Below are positions 38,672 through 47,231 of a DNA stretch of 64,000 nucleotides, piece by piece; the stretch's first letter is position 1; each line of letters begins with the position of its first letter. Both the position numbers and the translations under genes were made by a program. The DNA is taken from the NCBI RefSeq assembly GCF_964186625.1, contig NZ_OZ075108.1, positions 1-64,000 of the forward strand, read 5' to 3'. The stretch is from Asticcacaulis sp. MM231 (GTDB lineage: Bacteria; Pseudomonadota; Alphaproteobacteria; Caulobacterales; Caulobacteraceae). The notes below the pieces were generated by a model, which was given only the letters and a program-made list of their open reading frames with translations, had not been told where the DNA came from and did no database searches.

Positions 38672-39535
38672 ATGAAGACGTTTCAGCTATTGGGTTTGGC
38701 CGCCTTGTGCCTGCCGCTTGTTATCGGCACGACCGCGCAAGCCGCCGGCAAAAAACGCGAACTCAGCAATAAGGAAACCTTCACCGCCGCCGACGCGTTG
38801 AAAGGTCAGGCCTATGTCAGCGCCGCCATGACCACCCCGATGATGGACCTGTTGAGCAAGGCCGATGTCCAGCATCCTGATATCATGCTAGAATATGGCC
38901 TGGCGCTCGATCTGGGCCGTCCATCGGTGTCGAAAAACATGAGCAAGGACGACCGCGAAAAGCTGAAGCGCGGTTTCCGCACCATGCTCGATCTCTATCT
39001 CAACAAGAGCGACAAGTTCGATATCACCTTCGATGAAGACGCCATGCTCGATCAGTCCGAATTCTGGATCTATCTCGCCAAGCATGTCGGCCGCCCCAAG
39101 CCGCGTCAGGCTCAGCTTAGCCAGCAGGTGGACCCGATGTCCCCAAATGGCGTGGGCGGCCTGGCCTTCGTGCCTGACAATTCTGATCAGGACAAGGAGT
39201 TCAACCTGAACACCGACCTGATCCTCAAGCCCAATGTCGTCAATGCCGCCGCCACCTGCGCACAGTCCGCTTTCGCCTTCGCCCGTATGCGCAAGGCCCA
39301 GACCGTCGATATCGCCGAGACAAAGCTGACGCCGGAGCAATTCGCTACCGTCCAGACCGCTGCCGTCAAGGCTTACCGCTTTGCCTATGCCGAGGGCCAG
39401 ATGGCGTGCGGCGATCGTGATTATTTCAACACCGTGGTCGATTTTTCCAGCCACAATCTCGGCCTTCTCGGCACGATGAAGGACAACCCCAACGCCGCGG
39501 TGGCGGCGCTGGGCGAGATCAAAATAGAGAACTAG
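38672..39535 (+). CDS. Periplasmic protein of unknown function
   Basis: I do not recognise this 287-aa protein. It has a cleavable signal peptide (MKTFQLLGLAALCLPLVIGTTAQA) and a mature part rich in charged residues. The two Cys, in AAATCAQSAFAFARM and EGQMACGDRDYF, could form a disulfide. The stop overlaps the end of the convergent PEBP gene by four bases. There is no membrane helix beyond the signal. Confidence 0.78.
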   Translation: MKTFQLLGLAALCLPLVIGTTAQAAGKKRELSNKETFTAADALKGQAYVSAAMTTPMMDLLSKADVQHPDIMLEYGLALDLGRPSVSKNMSKDDREKLKRGFRTMLDLYLNKSDKFDITFDEDAMLDQSEFWIYLAKHVGRPKPRQAQLSQQVDPMSPNGVGGLAFVPDNSDQDKEFNLNTDLILKPNVVNAAATCAQSAFAFARMRKAQTVDIAETKLTPEQFATVQTAAVKAYRFAYAEGQMACGDRDYFNTVVDFSSHNLGLLGTMKDNPNAAVAALGEIKIEN

Positions 39536-40068
39536 CGCCCATAGGTGAAGGTCAGGGTCGCTTGACCGAGCAGGTTGGCATGCGTCATGAAACCGACCAG
39601 GGCCGGCGTGGCATTGGCATCGACCGGCAGGGCGTCGATCTTCAAGGCCGACAGGGTGAAGACGTAGGTATGCGTCTCCCCCGCCGGCGGACAGACACCG
39701 AGGAACCCGGGCACACCGATATCGCTGCGCGTCTGCAAAGCCTTCGTCGGCAAGACGCCGGAAGCTGCGATCGCCGTCTGATCGACCGGGATATTGACTA
39801 CCACCCAGTGCATGAAGCCTATGCCCGTCGGCGCGTCCTTGTCATAGAGCGTCAGCACGAAGCTTTTGGTGCCCACCGGTGCATGACTCCAGATCAGGGC
39901 GGGGGCGATATTGGCACCGTCGCAGCCAAAGCCATAGGCCCTCGCCAACACCATGCTTTCCGGCGCCTTGCCGCCCTGAATATCGGGGCTCGACAGGCTA
40001 AAATCCTCCGCCTGAGCACCTGCGGCCAGGGCCATGCCGGCCATGAATGCGAATAGGAATGAGCGCAT
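39532..40068 (-). CDS. YbhB/YbcL-type phosphatidylethanolamine-binding-like protein (periplasmic)
   Basis: The 178-aa protein has a signal peptide (MRSFLFAFMAGMALAAGAQA). It carries the PEBP pattern of the bacterial YbhB branch: GANIAPALIWSHAPVGTKSFVL, DKDAPTGIGFMHWVVVNIPV and the late GETHTYVFTLSAL. Such proteins bind phospholipid or other anions; the substrate is not known. It is divergent from an AraC-family regulator, which probably controls it. Confidence 0.9.
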   Translation of the reverse strand: MRSFLFAFMAGMALAAGAQAEDFSLSSPDIQGGKAPESMVLARAYGFGCDGANIAPALIWSHAPVGTKSFVLTLYDKDAPTGIGFMHWVVVNIPVDQTAIAASGVLPTKALQTRSDIGVPGFLGVCPPAGETHTYVFTLSALKIDALPVDANATPALVGFMTHANLLGQATLTFTYGR

Positions 40069-40129
40069 TATCAATCTCCTTGTGGTAAGGTGATGATTTT
40101 GGCACATATCTCAGCGCTTTGTGACGCTT

Positions 40130-41017
40130 ATGAGCGCATATTTCGTGCTGATTTGCGCAAACGGCGACCTGATGGACACAAGCCTGCTGACCAGTATCCG
40201 CTCGGCGGACTATGAACGGTGCATCGACATGCGGCCGGACATCGGCGCTACCGCCTCGGTGCACCAGCGCTCGCGTCTACGCTTCGCCCACCTGTCCGTG
40301 TCACAACCCTCCCTCATTGTGGTGATCAATGGCGAAAAAACGCTTCAGTATCATGGCCAACATCAGGCGATAACAACCACCGTGGCGGCAGGTCAGGCCA
40401 TCCTGCTCGATCACGGCACCTATGACATCATCAACCGGCCAGCCGCGGACGGCCTGTACGAAGCCTTCTGGCTGGCCTGGGACCATGGCCACATCACCGC
40501 TTTCGCCACGCGAACGCCGCCTATAAAACCAACCTGCCCGCAGCACCTCCGGCATATCGAGCCTGACTTTTATGCCGCCCTGCTCCGCGCCCGACAGGCC
40601 CTGATGTGCGCAGATATTCCGGCCGCCATCGCCCTGCACCGCATGGAAGAGGTGCTGTGGTGGCTGTATGAACAAGGCATCGCCTTCGAAGCCCGCACCA
40701 CGCCGTCGCTGATAACCCGCCTCGGTCACCTGCTCTCCGGTCAGCCTGACCATGGCTGGACCCTGGCAGAGGTCGCCGACCGGCTGGCGGTGGGGCAGGC
40801 CACTCTAAGACGACGGCTGGCGGCGGACGGCAAGACCTTCTCTGATATCCTGATCGATACGCGTATGTCGCTGGCCCTGACCCTGTTGCAATGCAGCGAT
40901 CAGCCGATCAACCGCATCGCGCTCGATGTCGGCTACGAATTGGCCTCGCGCTTCGCCGTGCGCTTTCGCAAGCGTTTCGGTTTCGCCCCCAGCGAAGTAC
41001 GCGGTCACAGCCGGTAG
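40130..41017 (+). CDS. AraC-family transcriptional regulator
   Basis: The 295-aa protein has an N-terminal cupin-like sensing domain (about 35-170) and a C-terminal AraC HTH (TLAEVADRLAVGQATLRRRLAADGKTF, then SDQPINRIALDVGYELASRFAVRFRKRFGFAPSEVR). The start is uncertain: GTG 40121, ATG 40130 or ATG 40172 are in frame, and none has a strong ribosome-binding site. It is divergent from the PEBP gene. Confidence 0.87.
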   Translation: MSAYFVLICANGDLMDTSLLTSIRSADYERCIDMRPDIGATASVHQRSRLRFAHLSVSQPSLIVVINGEKTLQYHGQHQAITTTVAAGQAILLDHGTYDIINRPAADGLYEAFWLAWDHGHITAFATRTPPIKPTCPQHLRHIEPDFYAALLRARQALMCADIPAAIALHRMEEVLWWLYEQGIAFEARTTPSLITRLGHLLSGQPDHGWTLAEVADRLAVGQATLRRRLAADGKTFSDILIDTRMSLALTLLQCSDQPINRIALDVGYELASRFAVRFRKRFGFAPSEVRGHSR

Positions 41018-41036
41018 CCAACCGCAAAACTTTGCG

Positions 41037-41052
41037 TTAAGCTCCGGTTAAC
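41037..41052 (+). promoter_or_regulatory. CtrA-type binding box
   Basis: TTAA (41037-41040), seven bases, then TTAAC (41048-41052) matches the CtrA consensus TTAA-N7-TTAAC in full, and CAT follows. It lies 27 bases before the ATG of the following membrane protein gene, which has GGAGGGGG as its ribosome-binding site. Confidence 0.6.
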
Positions 41053-41078
41053 CATAATTGGATGGAGGGGGTATCGGC

Positions 41079-41621
41079 ATGAAGTTTCTGCGTTGGCTCA
41101 TCGTGGCGGTGGTTCTTGCCTATGTCGGCTGGATCGCCTTTCCCGTCGTCAAAGCCTTCCTGGTGCCGGCGCCGGATTACGGCCCCGCCATCAGTTCGCG
41201 CGCCATGGACCAGAGCGATTATTCCGGCGGCTTCAACACCCCGATGAATCCCGATGTCGCCGAACCCGTGACCACCTCGATCCAGGGCGATACGGCGGTC
41301 GAGGCCATCGTCACCGACAACAAGCCCGTGGTGTGGCTGTGGGGCGCGGTGATCACCCTCTATCTGCTGGCCGCCTTCCTGCACGCGAACGGCAATATCC
41401 GCGCCGCCCTCATCTACGGCCTGGGCTTCATCGCCGACCTGATCCTGACCTACCTGACCAATGGCGACAAGAGCCTGGGGCTGGTCGATAAGCTCTATAC
41501 GGTCCTTTCGGGCTGGGACCCGCGCTATGTGCTGACCCTCGTCGCCATGGTCCTTGGCTTCTTCGTCTATATGTCGCGCTTCCGGCCGGTCAAGAAACTG
41601 TCCGGCGCGCTTTCCGCCTGA
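41079..41621 (+). CDS. Membrane protein of unknown function, possible CtrA target
   Basis: The 180-aa protein has an N-terminal membrane segment (LRWLIVAVVLAYVGWIAF), a soluble loop (about 27-75), and three further membrane segments ending in a basic tail (RFRPVKKLSGALSA). I do not recognise a family. The CtrA box directly upstream and the strong ribosome-binding site suggest cell-cycle control. Its neighbours (AraC, lpdA) do not point to a role. Confidence 0.75.
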   Translation: MKFLRWLIVAVVLAYVGWIAFPVVKAFLVPAPDYGPAISSRAMDQSDYSGGFNTPMNPDVAEPVTTSIQGDTAVEAIVTDNKPVVWLWGAVITLYLLAAFLHANGNIRAALIYGLGFIADLILTYLTNGDKSLGLVDKLYTVLSGWDPRYVLTLVAMVLGFFVYMSRFRPVKKLSGALSA

Positions 41622-41737
41622 GGCGTGAAAGCCGTCTGGCAAAAAAGTCCGAAAAGTCTGCGTAATTGACTTGACCCGAGGGGGCTGGGCTCCTAGCTAA
41701 CAGGCAGCAGATTTACCTTATTGGAGAGGGCTTTCGC

Positions 41738-43148
41738 ATGGCTGAGGACAGCATTTTCGACGTGGTCATCATCGGTGGCGGACCCGGTGGCTATAATGCC
41801 GCCGTGCGCGCCGGCCAGCTTGGCCTGAAAACCGCTATCGTCGAATTGCGCGGCGTGCTCGGCGGCACCTGCCTCAATGTCGGCTGTATGCCGTCGAAGG
41901 CGCTACTCCACGCTTCGGAACTGTTCGAGACCGCTGGTCATGAGTTCGCCAATATCGGCATTGAAGTTCCCGCGCCCAAGCTCAACCTCGTACAGATGAT
42001 GAAGGCCAAGCAGGACAGCGTCACCGCCCTGACCAAGGGGGTCGAGTTCCTGATGAAGAAGAACAAAGTGACCTATTTCGTCGGCCGCGGCACTATCGCC
42101 AGCGCCGGAAAAGTCACCGTGACCGGCAATGACGGCGCCGTGCAGACGCTCTCCGCCAAGAACATTGTCATTGCCACCGGCTCCGAACCGACCCCGCTGC
42201 CAGGCGTTGATGTCGACCAGAAGCAGATCGTCGATTCCACCGGCGCCCTGTCGCTGTCCGCCGTGCCGAAGTCGATGGTCGTCGTCGGCGCCGGCATCAT
42301 CGGCCTCGAACTCGGCTCCGTCTGGCGTCGTCTGGGTGCGCAGGTGACCGTGGTCGAATTCCTTGACCGCATCACGCCGGGCATGGACACCGAAACCGCC
42401 ACCGCCTTCCAGAAGGTCCTGACCAAGCAAGGCTTCGCCTTCAAGCTCGGCACCAAGGTGACGGCCGCCAAGACCGGCGCGAAAGGCGTTGAACTGACGC
42501 TGGAACCCGCCGCCGGCGGTGCGCAGGAAAAACTGACCGCCGATGTGGTGCTGGTCGCCATCGGTCGCCGCCCCTACACCAAGGGCCTCGGCCTGGAGTT
42601 CGGTCGGCATCGCCACCGATCCGCGCGGCTTCATCCCGACCAGCCATTTCAAGACCCAGGCGCCTGGCGTCTGGGCGATCGGCGACGTGATCCTTGGGCC
42701 CATGCTGGCGCACAAGGCCGAAGAAGACGCCGTCGCCTGTATCGAACTGATCGCCGGCAAGGCCGGTCACGTCGATTACAATCTGGTGCCGTCGGTCGTC
42801 TACACCTTCCCCGAAGTGGCGTGGGTCGGACAGACCGAAGAGCAGGTCAAGGCCTCGGGCGTCGCTTACAAGACCGGCAAGTTCCCCTTCATGGCCAACA
42901 GCCGCGCCAAGATCAACCACGAGACCGATGGCTTTGTGAAGTTCATCGCCGACGCCAAGACCGACAAGGTTCTGGGCGTCCATATGATCGGCCCGCAGGT
43001 CGGTGAAATGGTCGGCGAGGTCTGCGTGCTGATGGCCTTTGGCGGCGCATCCGAAGATCTGGCCCGCACCTGCCACCCGCACCCGACCCGTTCGGAAGCG
43101 GTCAGGCAGGCGGCCATGGGTGTCGAAAACTGGACGATGCAAATGTAA
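41738..43148 (+). pseudogene. lpdA: Dihydrolipoamide dehydrogenase, interrupted by a +1 frameshift
   Basis: This E3 reoxidises the lipoyl groups of 2-oxoglutarate (and possibly pyruvate) dehydrogenase. The first frame has the FAD motif IIGGGPGGYNAA, the redox disulfide GGTCLNVGCMPSK and the NAD motif VVGAGIIGLELGS, then turns to nonsense after GLGLE at about 42596. The next frame carries on with VGIATDPRGFIPTSHF through to the dimer-domain His/Glu (CHPHPTRSEA). Removing one base of GAGTTCGG restores a 469-aa protein of normal length. It is either a mutation or an assembly error. Confidence 0.93.
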
Positions 43149-43159
43149 GTTTGGCTAAA

Positions 43160-43186
43160 ATTCAGGGCCATACCATGGCCCTGAAT
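43160..43186 (+). terminator. Strong hairpin after lpdA
   Basis: ATTCAGGGCCAT and ATGGCCCTGAAT form a perfect 12-bp stem with an ACC loop, 11 bases after the lpdA stop codon. There is no T-run on the plus strand. A TTTT is found on the minus-strand side. Confidence 0.6.
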
Positions 43187-43203
43187 GTGCTTATCTGCGG
43201 ATT

Positions 43204-43805
43204 ATGATCAAAGTTTTTTTTGTTTTGCAGTCTTTTTCTGTGTTTGTATTCCGGCCCAGCGATGGCGCAGTCTGCCGATGAGGCGGATCCGGTTGCGGGC
43301 CTACCGACTGGTATGTCTGAGGTCGTGGAATTGGTTGAAAGGGCGCTTGTCGATCCTGTCGCAGATTTACAAACGCAGGCGCGTAAAGGCAATGGGCGTG
43401 ACAGGCTCGTTTATGGACTGGCGCTAAAGGTCGGTCGGATGGGCCCGACCGAGAGTAAAAACGCCGAAAAATGAAATCAAAAAGGCCAGTAATTCTTTTG
43501 AACGTCCCGGGTCGTCATCCAATTCGACGACAGCCGGGGGAGCTGAGCAGCCCGCACTCAACTTAGAGAAAAAAAGCTATTCTAACGGAATAGCTATCCC
43601 AACTCAGAGCACGGGTGGAAGGACAACACAAAGTTACATTGCGCCGAGTTATCCTTCAGCTATGAACACCGATTTGATCCTGGTCGCTGTAGCCTGCGTA
43701 GACGCGCTTATGATATCGCCCGATCCTCGCGCCAATATAGACGCATGCGGCGGCGAATCCGAGTATCATCGTCTTCAGGCGTTGATGCCAAAGTCCGAAA
43801 ATTAA
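43204..43805 (+). pseudogene. Secreted protein gene split by two homopolymer frame breaks (reconstructed)
   Basis: Three frames join into one plausible 199-aa product if one T is removed from the T8 run at 43214-43221 and one A from the A5 run at 43467-43471. It would start MIKVFLFCSLFLCLYSGPAM, a good signal peptide with AMA-Q cleavage. The mature part is Sel1-like in style (DLQTQARKGNGRDRLVYGLA) and ends HRLQALMPKSEN. As given, the middle frame (ends 43474) and the final frame (open from 43428 to 43805, first ATG at 43662) are separate. I know no family. Confidence 0.55.
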
Positions 43806-43874
43806 TCTGACTATAACTCGGACCAGATAGACGCGCCCACTAAGCTAATCAGCAACCTCGCCCGCTAAAGTCAA

Positions 43875-44384
43875 TCAGTGTGAGAGATTGACCTTACCGA
43901 CCTGACCGACGTGCGGCCTTTCGCCGGCGACAAAGGCCTTGATATAGGCCAGCCCCGTCACCACCGGCCCGGGCGCATCCCAGAATTCGGCATCCTCGGC
44001 GTCAAAGCGGATCAGCACCAGGTTGGGATCGTCCTTGCCTTCGGGAAACCACGCCTTGTTAAAATCATTCCAGTATTCATCAATCTTCGCCTGATCGCGC
44101 ACGATCCGGGCATGGCCGGAAATCGACACATAGGCCTGGTGGCCCGGCTCGGCATAGGTCAGAAGCGCGCGTGACGTATGAGCGATCTCACGGGCCTTGC
44201 GCGTATCAGCGCCGGTGAAAAACCACAGCGTGCCGTCAAAATCCGCCTTCATGTTCTGCGCCATCATCGGGCGGGCATGGAAGATGCGCCCTTCTTCATC
44301 AAAGGTCGCCATCAGCGCCACCTTGATATCCTTGATCAATGACCAGATCTTGTCGCGCGCCTGCGCGCCATACAACGTGTCCAT
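43875..44384 (-). CDS. General-stress/PNPOx-type FMN-binding split-barrel protein
   Basis: The 169-aa protein belongs to the pyridoxamine-phosphate-oxidase-like split-barrel superfamily: ALMATFDEEGRIFHARPM, GTLWFFTGADTRKAREI, AYVSISGHARIVRDQAKI, and WNDFNKAWFPEGKDDPNLVLIRF. The last is typical of the general-stress-protein 26 branch. It probably binds flavin or a related cofactor. GAGGAGA lies eight bases before ATG 44384. Confidence 0.9.
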   Translation of the reverse strand: MDTLYGAQARDKIWSLIKDIKVALMATFDEEGRIFHARPMMAQNMKADFDGTLWFFTGADTRKAREIAHTSRALLTYAEPGHQAYVSISGHARIVRDQAKIDEYWNDFNKAWFPEGKDDPNLVLIRFDAEDAEFWDAPGPVVTGLAYIKAFVAGERPHVGQVGKVNLSH

Positions 44385-44518
44385 GAGTCTCTCCTCTAAT
44401 TGAGGGGCAAGCATGAACCGTGCAGTGTAAGGATGCGATGGCTTGCGGCCGCTGCGGAGCTACGACTATTGATAAAGCTCAGGCGGCGCTTTAGCCGTAA
44501 CGCTTTGGTGAAGACGTT

Positions 44519-47044
44519 TTACCTGACGGTCACGATACGGCTGTAGCGCCAGCCATCCGGCGCCACCGAACGGGTGTCGACCGGCCCCCTGACCTCGACC
44601 GCGCCCGTATAGGTCGTCCACTTGCCGCCCTTGGGGCGATACTGGATGGCCAGGTCGGCATAGGCCAGATTGGCCTCGAAGATGCCGCCGGTGATACGCG
44701 CGCCCGGTGCCGGCAGGCGATACTGCACGCCATCGCGATCGAGCTCGGCCAGACGCGGCGTCAGGCGATCATTAAAGCCCTGCCAGTCGGCCCGCAGTTG
44801 CGCAGCGTTCACCTGGCCGTCGCCATAGGTATAGCTCTTGCCGGAGACATAGGCCGGCTCCCAGGCGCCGGTGTGCCAGGCACGTTCGGCCAGGGCCAGC
44901 ACGCGCGGATAGAACAGATATTCGGCAATGCCGTCGGTGCGGACGCCTTCGCTCCACAGTTGCGCCTGCATACCGGTGATGCGGCGGCCGGCGGCCAGGG
45001 GTTCGCTGTCGGCAATGGTGCGGCCATGGTTCTGAATATCGGTCATCACGGTGGCGTTGGCCGGCAGGTTTTCCGGCATGAAGGCGAAGACCTTGAAGAC
45101 ATCGGTGCCGCGTGACGCCCAGTCCATACCGCGTTCCTTCGGGTCTGGCGCATAGGGCATGTCGAGATAGAGCACTTCCGGCGTTGACATCACCACATCC
45201 CAGCCGCGATTGGCGTGGCGATAGGCCTCGGCCACACCGCCGGCGAACAGACCGCCCCAGCTATTGGATTGCACCACTTTGGGCATCTCTTCCGGCTTGA
45301 CGTGGCCCATGCCATCGCTCCAGCCGGCCGGTTCAAGGCCCTTCCTGCCGAGGATCTGCGACACCTCGGTGATGAAATAGGGCGTCATGTGCGCCGGATC
45401 GAGCCCCTTGGCCTTCACCAGCGCCTGACAGGCGGGTGAGTTGGTCCAGGCGCCCGCGGTTTCATCGGCGCCGATATGGTAGATTTTCAGCGGCGTGCCG
45501 GCCTCGTCGTGCATGGCGCGGATATCGTCGATCACCGTCTCGATGAAGTGGTAGGTCGAGGGGATGCAGACGTTCAGCGTGTTGTCGTTATAGTGCTGGA
45601 TAGAATCGTAGACCGTGGTGTCGTCCGGGTCCTGCAGGCGGAATTCATTGGCGGCCTCAGGCTTGCCTTCGGCCATCAGGCGGCGATAGCGCGCCTCCAT
45701 CGAACGCACGGCGGCGCGGGAATGACCCGGCATGTCGAACGACGGGATGACCTCGATATGGCGCGCCGTCGCCGCCCTGACGATCTCGATATAGTCGGCG
45801 CGCGTCAGATAGCCATCGACTGTCGGATTGCCCTGCGGCCCCGCGCCCAGTTGCGGCATAAGACAGGTGTCTTCTTTCAGATCGTGACAGCGATGACCGC
45901 CGATATCGGTCAGTTCCGGCAGACCCTTGATGGCCAGACGCCAGCCCTCGTCATCACCCAGATGCAGGTGCAGACGGTTGAGCTTGTACTCGGCCATGCG
46001 GTCGAGGGTGCTGAGAATGAAGGCCTTGGAGTGGAAATTACGCGCCACATCGATATGCAGGCCGCGGAAACCAAAGCGCGGCGCATCGGTGATCTCGATC
46101 GGCTTGAGGCGATTATGCTCAAAAGCCGCCTGTTGCGACAGGCTTTCCAGCGCATAGGCCGCACCGGCGGCATCGGCGGCGGTGATGACGATCTTGCCGT
46201 CCTGCGCGAGCAGATGATAGGATTCGGCAACGCCTTTGCCATCGACCGTGATCCTGACCGGCACACCACCGGCCGCCTGACGCAGGTGCGAGGCCGCAAG
46301 CGCCGCTGTGATATCGGCTGGCGTCAGGCCGGTCAGGCTGAGCCTTATGCCGGCCGCCAGATTGAGCGCCTTACCTTCCAGATGCTTCGCCGAAACCGGC
46401 GTCGGCAGGATGATAATATCGGGCCTGGCTTGCGTCACCGTGCGCGAGGCATTGAGCACGAAGGCGCGTTCCGGCGTCAGCCATTCGGTGGCGTCGGCCG
46501 GTCCGGACTTGGCCGTTTTCTCATCGGTGAAGGGCGTGACGAAGGGCAGGGCTTCCAGCTTGCTCGCCGGATCAAAAACGGGGCGCGTGGCGGCGATGAT
46601 GCGCGGCTTCAGCCCCTCGACGGCGATATAGGCATTGGGCATGGCCAGATATTCGGAACGCGAAGCCCCCGCCATCACCACTGCGTAGGTGGCCCCGCCT
46701 TTCAGTGCCGCACCGGCCTTGGGCGTCAGGCGGTAATTGTCGCCGTTGACGTGGGTGAGATCGAACGGGCCGCTGACCACCTTTCTGACATCGATGGCGG
46801 CAACCGAGCCGAAATAGAGCGCCCAGCCGCTATCGGGCAAGGTCTTCGGCAGGGTCAGGTCAAGGCGGGTGTCGAAGCTTGTGCCCGCCGCATCGGGCAC
46901 GACCGTCAGCTTGAAACCAAAGGCGTTGGCGAAGCTGTCGAGCTGTCCTTGCGTCGTCGCGTAAGCGGGAAACGCCGGCACCAGTGCGGTGGTCGCCAGC
47001 AAGGCGGCAGCACCCAGAAGACCGTTACGAAACAGGTGAGACAT
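44519..47044 (-). CDS. Beta-N-acetylhexosaminidase (GH20), secreted
   Basis: The 841-aa protein has a signal peptide (MSHLFRNGLLGAAALLATTA), an N-terminal carbohydrate-binding CHB_HEX-like domain (about 30-180), and a GH20b domain (about 195-330). The TIM-barrel catalytic domain has the Asp-Glu pair in HIGADETAGAW (Asp527, Glu528), and a C-terminal CHB_HEX-like domain follows. It removes N-acetylglucosamine from chito-oligosaccharides or glycans. GAGGAAG lies five bases before ATG 47044; an upstream in-frame ATG is spurious. Confidence 0.93.
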   Translation of the reverse strand: MSHLFRNGLLGAAALLATTALVPAFPAYATTQGQLDSFANAFGFKLTVVPDAAGTSFDTRLDLTLPKTLPDSGWALYFGSVAAIDVRKVVSGPFDLTHVNGDNYRLTPKAGAALKGGATYAVVMAGASRSEYLAMPNAYIAVEGLKPRIIAATRPVFDPASKLEALPFVTPFTDEKTAKSGPADATEWLTPERAFVLNASRTVTQARPDIIILPTPVSAKHLEGKALNLAAGIRLSLTGLTPADITAALAASHLRQAAGGVPVRITVDGKGVAESYHLLAQDGKIVITAADAAGAAYALESLSQQAAFEHNRLKPIEITDAPRFGFRGLHIDVARNFHSKAFILSTLDRMAEYKLNRLHLHLGDDEGWRLAIKGLPELTDIGGHRCHDLKEDTCLMPQLGAGPQGNPTVDGYLTRADYIEIVRAATARHIEVIPSFDMPGHSRAAVRSMEARYRRLMAEGKPEAANEFRLQDPDDTTVYDSIQHYNDNTLNVCIPSTYHFIETVIDDIRAMHDEAGTPLKIYHIGADETAGAWTNSPACQALVKAKGLDPAHMTPYFITEVSQILGRKGLEPAGWSDGMGHVKPEEMPKVVQSNSWGGLFAGGVAEAYRHANRGWDVVMSTPEVLYLDMPYAPDPKERGMDWASRGTDVFKVFAFMPENLPANATVMTDIQNHGRTIADSEPLAAGRRITGMQAQLWSEGVRTDGIAEYLFYPRVLALAERAWHTGAWEPAYVSGKSYTYGDGQVNAAQLRADWQGFNDRLTPRLAELDRDGVQYRLPAPGARITGGIFEANLAYADLAIQYRPKGGKWTTYTGAVEVRGPVDTRSVAPDGWRYSRIVTVR

Positions 47045-47231
47045 GGCTTCCTCGTCTTTCTTATCCCGTCCGTGGCTTCGGGATGCGGGGCGGCAGGCTT
47101 TAAAGCCTGCGTAGAGAGCCAAGGTGGCGCAGGACCACCCGCTTGTCAATCGCCGAACAAGACCGATTTGGTACTTTTAAGATGCCAATATAAGACCAAT
47201 TTTGAGCCCTTACCGCTCTGTTTTCCGGCCT

